A stretch of 64,000 nucleotides of DNA from Symsagittifera roscoffensis (taxonomy: Eukaryota > Xenacoelomorpha > Acoela > Convolutidae): the NCBI RefSeq assembly GCF_963678635.1, contig NW_026971702.1:35003-99002 (forward strand), given 5' to 3'. The notes beneath the pieces were generated by a model that saw only the letters and a program-made list of their open reading frames with translations, was not told the DNA's origin and searched no databases. Position numbers and translations under genes: made by a program. Shown here in pieces: positions 54,047 to 63,242 of this stretch. How positions within the stretch are numbered: position 1 is the first letter of the stretch; each line of letters begins with the position of its first letter.

Positions 54047-54818
54047 TCAAAATATCTTCCTGCGGTTTTTCCTCTTTGTTTTTTTGGCCTTGAGCTCTGA
54101 GGGCTTTTGTTCGGGTCTAGTCTTCTCAGCATCCGTAATCATGAGTTTTATGAACTCGTCTAGCAGTGATTCTCCGGCGACTCGTTTTCTTGAATCGCTT
54201 TGTGACTCGTTTCTCAACTCGGAGTACCTAATGTATAAATTGCCACTGCATGATGGTTCATTCCCCGCAGTATCTTGAGTTTTGTCGACTAAACAAACTG
54301 TGCACTGGGACACGAAAGGGTCGTTGATGATGACAATACTTTTTGTCACTCCCAGCATGTTCAGAACAGACCATCGACTCCTTGTGCAGCCGTCTAGTGT
54401 TGAATGATATTTTATGTTTTCTCGATTTCAACCTTTTGCCGATGACACAAGTATCCTCGTGTTCAGGGTATCTTTTTATATTCCGTGCAGTTGCGTTTTC
54501 TTTTCTGTCTTCTGGGACAGTAAAGATGGAACTTTCCGGCCAATCAGACCCTTTAATCTTTACGCACCAATCGCTGATTAATGCTACATTTACAGCCTTT
54601 TCCCAGGTGGAAGTGACCGCATCGAGGACCTGTACTTTTTTCTTTACCCAAAAAACTCTACTTAGCATGATGACAAGGACGAAAAACTCTATTATCTGAC
54701 TGAGCCGAGAAGCGGTTGAATGGTTGAAACGAAATGAGCCTCGGTTCAAAAACTGACTAATGACAGTTTCCGTGATAATGGCGGCTTTACTGATAACAAC
54801 TGCTTTGCCTAGTTCCAC
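54047..54818 (-). pseudogene. Unknown minus-strand gene in two frames
   Basis: First frame 54,258-54,818 contains WVKKKVQVLDAVTSTWEKAV and KGSDWPESSIFTVPEDRKEN, which looks coding. The second frame 54,047-54,358 has QCTVCLVDKTQ, an acidic stretch and a basic end (KKTKRKNRRKIF). The frames overlap by 100 bases; an intron or an indel is needed to join them. No family recognised. Confidence 0.4.
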
Positions 54819-55137
54819 TTGTCAGTTCACTTTCATTATCAATTAGCCGTCCTATCTTTAGGTAGTCGTTTTTGCATAGATGCTACTGTCATCTGCTATG
54901 CTGAAACGAGTGGAAAGTGTCAACGCTATTTTTGATGGACTCTTATCTTGATATCCTGGTGTTTCGATTAAAATGGTGCTGATAAGAGATGGGAGCTTTG
55001 CCGCTAAATTGGAGTCAGTTGATCCTCATCTTGTGCTCAATATTAGATGCATCTCTCAATTTTCATCCCAATCTAGTTAAAACTTACGGACTCAAAGTAA
55101 ATCCCCAACGGCGAAAACTCATGTTCACTGCTTTTCA

Positions 55138-55608
55138 GTTCTCCATCACCATTTGCAGTACCTTCTAACATCCCTGTGCCTCCGTCACCACCCGCAGCAC
55201 CAGAGACGACAACATTTACTCCTCCGACTCCGGTAACCCTTTTGCGAGCATCCCCGCGATCGTTCCCCACTCCAATTCCGCCGACATATGGGGAAAAACA
55301 TACCCCACTGCGACATGTCCATTCAGGCCCCTCGATGGTACATTAGTGCCAGCCTCAGCAGTATCAGCCATATCCAGCTTATTTGGATTCCTACATGTCG
55401 GCATCACCATATCCGAATTCTCCATGGCCATCGGCTTTTCCTCACTATCGAAAAGTTGAAAGACAACCGCATGACCATGAGAGGCGAACCTACACTCCCA
55501 CGGAACCACGAGCCAATGATCCCACGAAATTACAAGACCACATGAACGACGAGCCCACAGAAAGCCGCGAAAGGGATCATGCAGAGCCAGATAAAGTAGG
55601 CGAATCTG
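55138..55608 (+). pseudogene. Proline-rich exon of a decayed host gene
   Basis: Follows the acceptor CTGCTTTTCAG and ends before GTAAGT. The frame reads SPSPFAVPSN, PVPPSPPAAPETTTFTPPTP, has a TAG near 55,345, then QPQQYQPYPAYLDSYMSASP and a charged end. Even G+C content and splice signals support a real exon; the TAG suggests decay. Confidence 0.45.
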
Positions 55609-55689
55609 TAAGTTGAAGAAATAACTTCACAGTACACTCGCCTGAAGGTTTTGTTACCCTCAAATATTCAATTTGAGTGACCTGGAAAA

Positions 55690-56736
55690 GCCTCCCGAGC
55701 CGAAAACCCGATAACAAACGAGATTTTTAAGGAAGTCATTTTCAGGAAAGTCCAGAAGTCGAATGACTGCGCTGATAAAAGAAACGGGACCTTGACCCAC
55801 AAAGAACAAATTACCTTGTTCAGGACCATGGTCACGCTGCTGTTCACGTGCACAGGGATGCTGGAAAAATTGAGAAAATGATCATCAACACCACGGTACT
55901 TGCTGTGGTCCAGGCGATTCTCAACAAACAGGAAAAAAATGAAGACGATACCGTGGAGCTGAGCATAGGAACAGCAGCCTGTAAGTATCTTTTTAAATCT
56001 AAAACACTGATTTGATAAAAAAAACACTGTTAACTCGATTTGATGACTCAATTTTATGGTGTCAATTTCTCGCGTCTCCAACAGAATTCCAGTCTGGCTA
56101 GAACAGGGTATGAAATTGTACTCTAGAGAGGCCAGAGTCCAATTAAAGAGGAGCAATATGAGCTATGTTGTTCAGCGGGTTTTTCGGGACACAAAAAATA
56201 TGGTGACGTGGAATGACATGTAATAATTTCGTTTTTTAAAGATTAGCATCACAAATCTGGAACAGCCGAAGCGCTGTCTCGCACGTAAGGTTGCGAAGCT
56301 TATGCCTTTGTCTACTAGCTCTACGTTCGAGATGGGAAAGCTGATGAGGCAAGCTTCCGAAGTTCACCAGAAGTTGGACCGATACACCTAAGAAGAGGTT
56401 CTGATGGCATTGCCATCCCCACAATTTTCTCAACGTTACGTTCGCCAGGTGCAGTGCGCACAGATATTCGTTCAGCAAATGACCGTTGTCATGAGCTTTC
56501 AAGTAAAGTTACAAAACTTTTACTCAAAGCAAAAGTGGGCAACCCGTGACCTGAAGAAGGTGGTTGACCATATGGCGAAGCTGCTCAATGATGGGTCAAA
56601 GAGAAAGTTTCAGCCGCTTGAGAAAACCACAAGCCTGAAACATACCACCAACGACATTGAGAGCTTTCCATATGAGGCTCAGGAAGAGTTGCAGAGTCGT
56701 GCATTGACCCAGAGCTGGGCGGCACATCGGATGTAA
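55690..56736 (+). pseudogene. Middle exons of the decayed host gene
   Basis: A coding-like frame SRAENPITNEIFKEVIFRKV with EQITLFRTMVTLLFT changes frame near 55,850 to GKIEKMIINTTVLAVVQAIL and ends at a donor GTAAGT (55,981). A second block from 56,239 to 56,736 contains a TAA near 56,388 and FYSKQKWATRDLKKVVDHM. No domain recognised; assigned to the same gene by strand and splice signals only. Confidence 0.35.
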
Positions 56737-56870
56737 TTTTTCCCGTCTTTGGAAGAGGTTCTAAAATTTTTTAATAACCCGATAAATATTTCTTACTAAT
56801 AAAATTTCATTTTTGAATCAGTAATTTTTGAATCAGTTCATTTTTTAATCAATGATTTCTTTTTTACTAG

Positions 56871-57260
56871 ATATGATTGCTTTGCAACCGTTCAATGAAG
56901 ATGACGTGTTCGTGGATACCACGGCAAAAGTGTCACCAACATCAATGCCGACCAGTACTTTCTCCAACCAGGAGTTCTAAGTGCAAACGTAATGCAAGTT
57001 GCGGGTCCTCCTAGGCGATTGATCGACGCTTCAAATGAGGAGTACCCGTTGCATATATGGAACGTTTGCCTGGGTCGTTTAGCGAGCCACGCCACCCAGA
57101 AGAAAAACGAGGAAAATATGAAGCCGGTAGAAAATGTACTTCCAGCATAGGTCTAAGAATAATCTTCCTAAAAGCCAGGAGAGACATTACACCTTTCGAG
57201 CAAATGCGCTTTGACTATGGAGAAAAAGTTACTCAAGCGTTGTTTGACGACAGCAGTTAA
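56871..57260 (+). pseudogene. KMT5A-like SET-domain exon, broken
   Basis: Follows the acceptor TTTCTTTTTTACTAG. One frame gives RGYHGKSVTNINADQYF, RRLIDASNEE, GRLASHATQKKNEENMKPVE. The next frame gives GLRIIFLKARRDITPFEQM then RFDYGEK. The order (YHG, IDA, GRL-N/S-H, IxxxARRDI, DYG) is that of SET domains of the SETD8/KMT5A type (histone H4K20 methyltransferases). The usual NHS is replaced by SHA. Frame changes near 56,920 and 57,150. Confidence 0.55.
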
Positions 57261-57728
57261 AAGAATTCTGGGTATACTACAAAACTTTAAACTCGTTTCG
57301 TTCTGGGGAACGCTTGATCATTTTTCGAATCAATTTACAATTTAAAAGAGTGCGTTCGTGTTTATGACTTTTTATTTTAAATTTGTTCTAAGTTATGGTC
57401 AAATTTACTTATTAAATTTTTTAATAAAAAACCCTGAACATATACATTTACTAAAAAATTTAGAAAATAGTGTGATTAGGCAAGAATTAACATTAAAAAG
57501 TGAATGATCGATTTTAACTGAAAAATCAAAATAGCCGTTTTCAATCTATTGTTTGAAATCTAAAAGGGTATATCCACGAGTTTAGCTAAGTAATGATTTA
57601 AAATTTGTTCGCGGATTTCACATACAAGGGTGAATTATTTTATCCGTAATTTCCGTATTCGTTGTTCTAGCTAGCCATTGTTCAAGCTGGTAATTGCTGG
57701 ATATCTCTACAATCTGCGGAATTTGTTA
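57261..57728. other. Left flank of Polinton copy C
   Basis: A+T-rich, no gene. Unlike the flanks of copies A and B, so copy C is an independent insertion; preceded by tttgtt. Confidence 0.55.
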
Positions 57729-57982
57729 GTAGTATTGTAATCCGCCGTGTGTCCTTAGGGGGGGGGGGGTCTTTTCGACGGTAGGGGTCTTTGGGGTCCT
57801 ACCAAAAGTAGGGTCCAAAAGGACCCATCTTTTTTAAAGACCCCAAAGTACCCTGCCCGAAATAAAAAGACCCCTCTCTAAGGACACCCGACAGACAAAA
57901 TACTTTGGTATTTATTTTCGCGCGGTGGTTAAATTTAATCCCTTCCAAACTTTCCCACTGTTCAACTAAATAAGTTTGAGAC
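57729..57982 (+). repeat. Polinton TIR, copy C
   Basis: Closest in sequence to the right TIR of copy B. 11-G run, GGGTCC-AAAA-GGACCC hairpin, and a GTGTCCTTAG/CTAAGGACAC pair. Confidence 0.88.
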
Positions 57983-58155
57983 CCCATTAAAAAACTGACC
58001 TGCTTGAGAAGGAGGAAGGACGTGACAAATAATAGGAGGGTAAGAAGGTAAAGAGGACTTGATAAATAATAGATAAAGTAACATATAAAAAAAAGAAAAA
58101 ATAAAATAAAAACGGAATGTTAACAAGAGTACGGATAGGAGAGCAGAGGAAGGGT

Positions 58156-58506
58156 TTACGGCCACATCCGCATGTCGTCTTCGGGATCCGACCAAGGGAC
58201 ATGAAGAATACTGACTAGACGCTCCATTTGAAATTTGAAGCGCCACTCAGTACTCTCGAATCCCGCACCCAGAGACTCGCACAGCCAGAAATTTTCCATG
58301 CTCCCCACATCAACACACACATATTCAAATATGCCCTCCTTTTTCTCAAATGCAACCTCAATGTAATGCAGCTTAAAATTCGCTGCAGTGGTGGCCGGGG
58401 TAAACTCTACGGTCACACCAAAGATATTTTTGCCTTCGTGAGTTCCAGGTCCCACATAAGGCAAATCAATGGGTGACTCGTGGAGACCACCAAGGGGAAT
58501 ATCCAT
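58156..58506 (-). CDS. Polinton antisense gene next to TIR, copy C (116 aa)
   Basis: ATG at 58,506 (MDIPLGGLHESPIDLPYVGP), TAA at 58,156. Contains NIFGVTVEFTPATTAANFKL, a beta-rich pattern, and EWRFKFQMERLVSILHVPW. The same product is maintained in copies A and B apart from point breaks, so it is a real element gene. It runs toward the TIR, opposite to the structural genes, which suggests separate (perhaps early) expression. Family unknown. Confidence 0.6.
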   Translation of the reverse strand: MDIPLGGLHESPIDLPYVGPGTHEGKNIFGVTVEFTPATTAANFKLHYIEVAFEKKEGIFEYVCVDVGSMENFWLCESLGAGFESTEWRFKFQMERLVSILHVPWSDPEDDMRMWP

Positions 58507-58638
58507 CTAAACACATGAAAATAGGTTGAAATCATTAGTTAGAAATAGGAGTGAGTAAGTGGTATCTAGAAGGTTACTTTCATTTCCACTGGCTTGAAAT
58601 TCAGCAGGTCGGAGAAGTGCTGGAAAAATTTTTAAAAA

Positions 58639-59652
58639 ATGAAATTGGAAAAACGTAGAGTTACTTCAAAAGACTTGGAAATTATTCATGAAATTTTTAT
58701 TACTTTGAAAAAAACCTATCCGGAAAACACCAACCGTCGAAATTATTTCCTAGCTGCATGTTCACTGTTCTTCTTCTCAACTACTAATGATATAAATTAC
58801 GATGTTGCTATCAAGTTGAGACCCTATGGGGGTCTGATCGCTATAACAATTCTTCTTTGGATAAATATTTAAATGATTCGAAAATTTTACGAATGCATGC
58901 TATTTTACACGATGCCGCCGGTTTTGTCCGCGAAGTTTATAACACTGGTCCCACATACTGCTATGTTTTACCATGGAAATGCAACAGTAGTTTGATTGGT
59001 CACTTGAGTGGAATTACGTATTACGTTTTGTTTGTATATCAAACTGAAAAAACCGAAACTCTACCATTTATTAGAATGCTGAAGGAAAAATCAGTTGTGG
59101 TGGATTTTGAGGGATTTCGACACCAGAAAAACACATTTATAGTAAAAGAATTAGCTATAACAACTTCCGACTACAGTGATTCCCTAGTTTTTTTTTCTAC
59201 CTCCAGTTAATTTCAATTCCCTTCCAAAATCTGAACAAAAAGCCTACAACTGGCTGACAAATTATTTGCACGGACTTCATTGGGATAGCGGTGATTATTT
59301 ATACCTGAATTTGAACCAAATCATTCAAAGTTTTGTCTTAAGAAACCCCAATGCTGTATTCTACGCCAAAGGAAAAGAAAAAGCTGATTTTTTATCCAAA
59401 TACTTAGACCGTAAAGTTGTGAATCTTGACGATTTGGGCTGTCCACGAGTCGAACAATTATATTTCAAGAATTTTGTGAATTGTAACAAACACCTACCGC
59501 ACCATAACTCTAAAAATCATTGTGCATTAAAAAAGTCGAAAGCGTTCTTTGATTGGTTGAAAAATGAGTGTCAACAACGAGCGTCAGGGGAAAGTGGAGA
59601 CATACATATCTCCAAATTCAGTTCTTTGTGCTTGGATGACACCAGAAAGTAA
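58639..59652 (+). pseudogene. DEDDh-exonuclease-like Polinton gene, copy C
   Basis: Three open pieces: 58,639-58,850 (TNRRNYFLAACSLFFFS, VAIKLRPYGG), 58,857-59,190 (MHAILHDAAGFVREVYNTG, VVVDFEGFRHQKNTFIVKEL) and 59,266-59,652 (NPNAVFYAKGKEKADFLS, VVNLDDLGCPRVE, HHNSKNHCALKKSKAFFDWL). The DFEG motif and a late H-x-AL-x-x-S/A-K-A-x-x-W-L block resemble the first and last motifs of DEDDh 3'-5' exonucleases; the usual Asp after AL is Lys here. Frame changes near 58,850 and at a T9 run near 59,190. An extra 7-bp repeat (ATTACGT) near 59,010 sets this copy apart from A and B. Confidence 0.5.
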
Positions 59653-59908
59653 CATAAATATTTCATTGACCAGGATTGAACGCATTGATTGTAGAGGCCA
59701 AGTAGTTCAACGAAAAGAACAAGTTACACTTTCTGAAGAAGAGTTGTGCACTTTGAGGAGGTTCTTCCCCGTGATTGACCAATTCATCTACTTTCAACGA
59801 TTCAAATACATCAGTAATGTTACCCAGCAAGCGCGGTCTTTGTCTTCCCAAGCTAGTCTTAGTGCCCAAACGTCAACCAGGAGTTCAAATGGATATAACC
59901 AGCAGTGA
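59564..59908 (+). CDS. Small PC4-like ORF, copy C
   Basis: 114 codons, ATG at 59,564 (MSVNNERQGKVETYISPN), overlapping the end of the upstream gene by 89 bases. The pattern of short strands, then QVTLSEEELCTLRRFFPVID, is like the strand-helix of PC4/p15 single-strand DNA-binding domains. This is an unproven resemblance. The frame is kept in copy A and mostly in copy B. Confidence 0.45.
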   Translation: MSVNNERQGKVETYISPNSVLCAWMTPESNINISLTRIERIDCRGQVVQRKEQVTLSEEELCTLRRFFPVIDQFIYFQRFKYISNVTQQARSLSSQASLSAQTSTRSSNGYNQQ

Positions 59909-60098
59909 ACTACCCAATGAGATTCAAAAAATAATAAGAGAAGATTCTGTGAAGAAAATTGTGTATCATGCCAAAACTGATCATGTCCCAGCCAATTATG
60001 TTTTGGAAATGCACTATGATTTTGATGATGATAATAAACCGAGTGTCTATACAGGTTATACACGATATGAATTTATTACTGTTCAGATGCTTAATTAA
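59775..60098 (+). CDS. Conserved Polinton ORF overlapping the PC4-like ORF, copy C
   Basis: 107 codons in the third frame, sharing 134 bases with the previous ORF. The non-overlapping part (SELPNEIQKIIREDSVKKIV, YHAKTDHVPANYVLEM) is well kept in three copies, so at least that part is coding. Likely start at an internal ATG. Unknown function. Confidence 0.45.
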   Translation: MTNSSTFNDSNTSVMLPSKRGLCLPKLVLVPKRQPGVQMDITSSELPNEIQKIIREDSVKKIVYHAKTDHVPANYVLEMHYDFDDDNKPSVYTGYTRYEFITVQMLN

Positions 60099-60171
60099 TT
60101 TTTTTTTATATTTGATATATATTTTTCATTCTGCAAGTTCGAGAGTGAGGGAAAGCGGTAGGGAAATTGAA

Positions 60172-60450
60172 ATGAATGACACAGTAGTTGACGAGACTGA
60201 TGGAACTATAGTTACCGATTTTGTGTATTACGAAAATCATATGGAGAAAAAATCATGGAAATTTTGCAATAACGTGAATGTACCACGGTCTGAAGTAGTT
60301 TTCATGTCACAAATGGTGTTAATTCTGATTTTATTGGCTTTTTGTATTTTTAAACTTTCATTAACGCAGTTAACTTGTGAAGAAACCTCAGTTTGGTTTT
60401 CAATTTTATCGGGTTTAGTTGGTTATGTATTACCAAATCCAAGAATATGA
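60172..60450 (+). CDS. Two-helix membrane protein, copy C (92 aa)
   Basis: Acidic N-terminus, a Cys-containing segment (SWKFCNNVNVPRSEVVFMS), a hydrophobic helix (MVLILILLAFCIFKLSL), a short loop (TQLTCEETSVWF), a second helix and PNPRI at the end. A small protein of this type sits directly upstream of the packaging ATPase in many Polintons. The stop overlaps the ATPase start as ATGA. Intact. Role presumably at the virion vertex or membrane, unproven. Confidence 0.7.
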   Translation: MNDTVVDETDGTIVTDFVYYENHMEKKSWKFCNNVNVPRSEVVFMSQMVLILILLAFCIFKLSLTQLTCEETSVWFSILSGLVGYVLPNPRI

Positions 60451-61169
60451 ATAAAGTTATTGATACATCTACGAGACTTTTTTTAGCCATCGTGGGCCCC
60501 TCGGGTTCTGGAAAAACAGAGCTGATATTCAAATTGTTGAAAGGAAAAACATTTTATCCCAAATTTCAAAGAGCCTTATACTTTTACAAAGAGATTCATC
60601 CTCTTTATAGTGAAAAATCCAATACCCACAGCATTGATCTAACTTTCATAAAATTCAATGGCTTTGACAGTTTGCGAAACCTTGAAAACATTCTTCTAGT
60701 TTTTGATGATTCATGCGAAGAAATCTAGAACGATAAAGACTTTGTCAAACTTGCAACAGCAGGAAGACACCGAGGACTAGATGTAATATATGTTAAACAT
60801 AATTTGTTCCAACAAAGCAGATGGTCTCGAACAATTGATTTAAACACATCACACATCATTCTGTTCAAATCACCTCGTGATATTCAGCAACTTGATCATC
60901 TTGGAAGACAATTGAACAACACTAAATTTTTGAGACACTGTTATCAGCTCGCTACAAAAGACACATACGGTCATCTTTTAATCGACTTGGATCCGCGTAC
61001 ATCCGATTGTTTGAGATATTGTTCAAACATTACACCACCTGGTCCCTCAATTTTTTACTTACCAATAAATCAGGCAGAGGTTACACCTCTCACAAATGAA
61101 CGCGAAAAAATTATCTATTCTGCAGCACATGGTACAATTGAATCCCAGCCAGCTCCGAAGCTTCATTAG
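60447..61169 (+). pseudogene. Packaging ATPase (FtsK/HerA type), copy C
   Basis: 240 codons with one in-frame TAG at 60,726-60,728, otherwise open. Walker A GPSGSGKTELIFKLLKG at about 60,495-60,545, Walker B ILLVFDDSCEE, then the sensor-like LFKSPRDIQQLDHLGRQL and LLIDLDPRTSDCLRY. Length and motif order fit the A32-like DNA-packaging ATPase that pumps the genome into the capsid. Confidence 0.9.
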
Positions 61170-61404
61170 AAAAACAACAAATCCTCAAGTTATTTCAGTT
61201 ATATGTGAATGTTTGCTCAATGTAGTCAATGGCAATGTATCTGTTAATATTCCAAACATTGAAAATTTCGAAAAGGCATACAAACTTTTAATCAGCCGAA
61301 AAACAAAACTTGAACGAAAACGAGCAATTATTCTAACGAAACAAGGTTTCAACTTGATCAGACTGATACTTTACTTCTGCAACAGATACTTACCATCAGC
61401 ATAA
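61096..61404 (+). CDS. Small basic Polinton protein, copy C (102 aa)
   Basis: Overlaps the ATPase end by 74 bases in another frame; an ATG at 61,129 may be the true start. Helical and basic, with LNPSQLRSFIRKTTNPQVIS, ICECLLNVVNGNV and KRAIILTKQGFNLIRLIL. Proteins of this type follow the ATPase in many Polintons; function not established. Intact here. Confidence 0.6.
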   Translation: MNAKKLSILQHMVQLNPSQLRSFIRKTTNPQVISVICECLLNVVNGNVSVNIPNIENFEKAYKLLISRKTKLERKRAIILTKQGFNLIRLILYFCNRYLPSA

Positions 61405-61407
61405 AAC

Positions 61408-62317
61408 ATGGCAGCAGAAGAGTTTGTTTTAATTCCAAAACATACATATATCCGTGAGCAACCGCATGCATCACAAGTGCTGTTTAACAGTTCAATTAAA
61501 CACAAAAAGCCCCAGTTATCTTACTTGAACCGCATGAGACCTCTAATACCCACGAAGCATAACTCAGTATCGACTGAAACTCTTCCACTACCCCTTCCCC
61601 CAACACCTCCCTCAACGCCTATTGTTGACCCTGGGGAACAATCAACAGGAGTTCTTACAGAAGATGAGACTAATCAATATCAGGAAGGTGGGGAGGAAGA
61701 GGAGAAGCGGATTGTGGATGAGAAGGAGCGAAAGGATAATAAAATAAACTATGAACGCATTCTATTACAATTGCAAATAATGGAGGATAAAAATTTTCAC
61801 GAGAGCTAAAAATATCCTGGAGGTTATCAAAAGCTCAACTCGAGTCTCAATAAACGCCATGGATGAAACAATTTATGTTGACAATGTACCAACCGGTCTC
61901 AAAGCAGCATCATTTTTGTATGATATACAACAGCAAACTAAAATACTACACAACCCTGCTTACATAATGATTTTTTCCGCTCTCGAACTTACCGAAGAGT
62001 CTGTTATTAACAAGTATGCCAAACACGCGGTTCAGTCAAAGATTAAAGAACAGGCCCAACGAAAAACCAAAAGTCCAACCAAATCTCCGTCAACCTCGGG
62101 CAAAACAAAAACCCTCGACAGTAGTAAGCCATCATCAAGTTCAAAACAAACCAAACGACTCAAAACAAGAAAGAAAGCCACCACGGAAAGAGTCAAAGAA
62201 AGAGAGAAAGACGAAGACGACAGTGAATCGTACGGTACGCCCTATAACGATTCAGATTCTTCAACGTCAGAAAAGACGGAGACAAAAAGTAAAAGATGGG
62301 AAACCTACACCAACTGA
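61408..62317 (+). pseudogene. FVLIPK protein, copy C, frame-shifted
   Basis: MAAEEFVLIPKHTYIREQPH, then Pro/Thr-rich and acidic stretches, open to 61,809. In the neighbouring frame it continues from about 61,800 with VSINAMDETIYVDNVPTGLK and SFLYDIQQQTKILHNPAYIM, plus a Ser/Lys linker to 62,317. It is a conserved Polinton protein upstream of, and possibly fused to, the integrase. Frame changes near 61,800 and 62,300. Confidence 0.6.
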
Positions 62318-63239
62318 GGAAAAACTTTTGAAAAAGAGTTACACAGATAAAGGTCCAGCATTGTTCGGTAGTGTTAAAACTTTGAAGGCTACAACGGTCA
62401 TACCAAGACGAAAAGTTAAACATTTTTTACATACAGAACCATCTTATACAAAATACCGAACAGTTCGCCGCAAAATAGCTCGGCTTAAAGTGATAGTTTA
62501 TGACATAAACGAAATATGGTCAATCGATTTGGCATATGTTGATAAACTAGCAAAATACAACAAAGATATCAAATATCTTTTAGTTGCAGTAGATTGCATG
62601 TCCCGTTATCTTCGCGTGCAGCCACTGAAATCAAAGTATGCCACAACAACTGCAGAAGCGTTCAATCAAATGATAAAGACAGAGAAACCGAAAAAAGTCT
62701 GGGTAGATAAAGGCACCGAGTTCAAGGGGTCATTCAAAACTTTATGTGAAAAAAAGGGTATCAAGACATATACAACAGAGAGTGAAAAGAAGTCCGCTTT
62801 CGCCGAGAGGAACATCCGATCACTAAAAAGTTTGATTTATAAGTATTTGGAGGACAAATGGACCTACTCTTACATCGATAAGCTTCAAGACTTTGTCAAC
62901 ACAATAAATTCGAGAACAAACCGCGTCATCAAATTAGCCCCCAATAAAGTGACAAAAAAGGATGTTCCACGTCTAATTTCATTAAGAGCGGAACAATCAT
63001 TGAAACTGGTTCGCCGACCAAAGCTCTACGTTGGCGATTTTGTGAGAATAGCAAAAATTGACATCCCTTTTCGAAAAGGTTATAAACAATCCTTCACTGA
63101 CGAAGTTTTTGAAATATTTGACATACCAACAAGGAACCCACCGACTTATAATCTTATCGACGCTGATAGAGAACCAATAGAGGGTAAATTTTATGAGCCC
63201 GAACTAATCAGAGTATTGGAAAAGGAAGGGTCAAGCTAA
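62016..63239 (+). CDS. Retroviral-type integrase, copy C (intact frame)
   Basis: Open for 407 codons; the first 95 or so overlap the linker of the FVLIPK frame and may not be the natural N-terminus. Integrase proper begins near TPTEEKLLKKSYTDKGPALF. Catalytic Asp in WSIDLAYVDKL, Asp in WVDKGTEFKGSF, Glu in SAFAERNIRSLK about 32 residues later. A C-terminal SH3-like part follows (RRPKLYVGDFVRIAKIDIPF, SFTDEVFEIFDI). It catalyses element insertion with a 6-bp staggered cut. The stop lies 3 bases before the minor capsid ATG. Confidence 0.92.
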   Translation: MPNTRFSQRLKNRPNEKPKVQPNLRQPRAKQKPSTVVSHHQVQNKPNDSKQERKPPRKESKKERKTKTTVNRTVRPITIQILQRQKRRRQKVKDGKPTPTEEKLLKKSYTDKGPALFGSVKTLKATTVIPRRKVKHFLHTEPSYTKYRTVRRKIARLKVIVYDINEIWSIDLAYVDKLAKYNKDIKYLLVAVDCMSRYLRVQPLKSKYATTTAEAFNQMIKTEKPKKVWVDKGTEFKGSFKTLCEKKGIKTYTTESEKKSAFAERNIRSLKSLIYKYLEDKWTYSYIDKLQDFVNTINSRTNRVIKLAPNKVTKKDVPRLISLRAEQSLKLVRRPKLYVGDFVRIAKIDIPFRKGYKQSFTDEVFEIFDIPTRNPPTYNLIDADREPIEGKFYEPELIRVLEKEGSS

Positions 63240-63242
63240 ACA

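Noticed and set aside
53955-54699. Plus-strand ORFs opposite the 54-kb minus gene
   Set aside because: The minus frame has more gene-like composition; the plus frames are Ser/Leu/Phe-rich mirrors.
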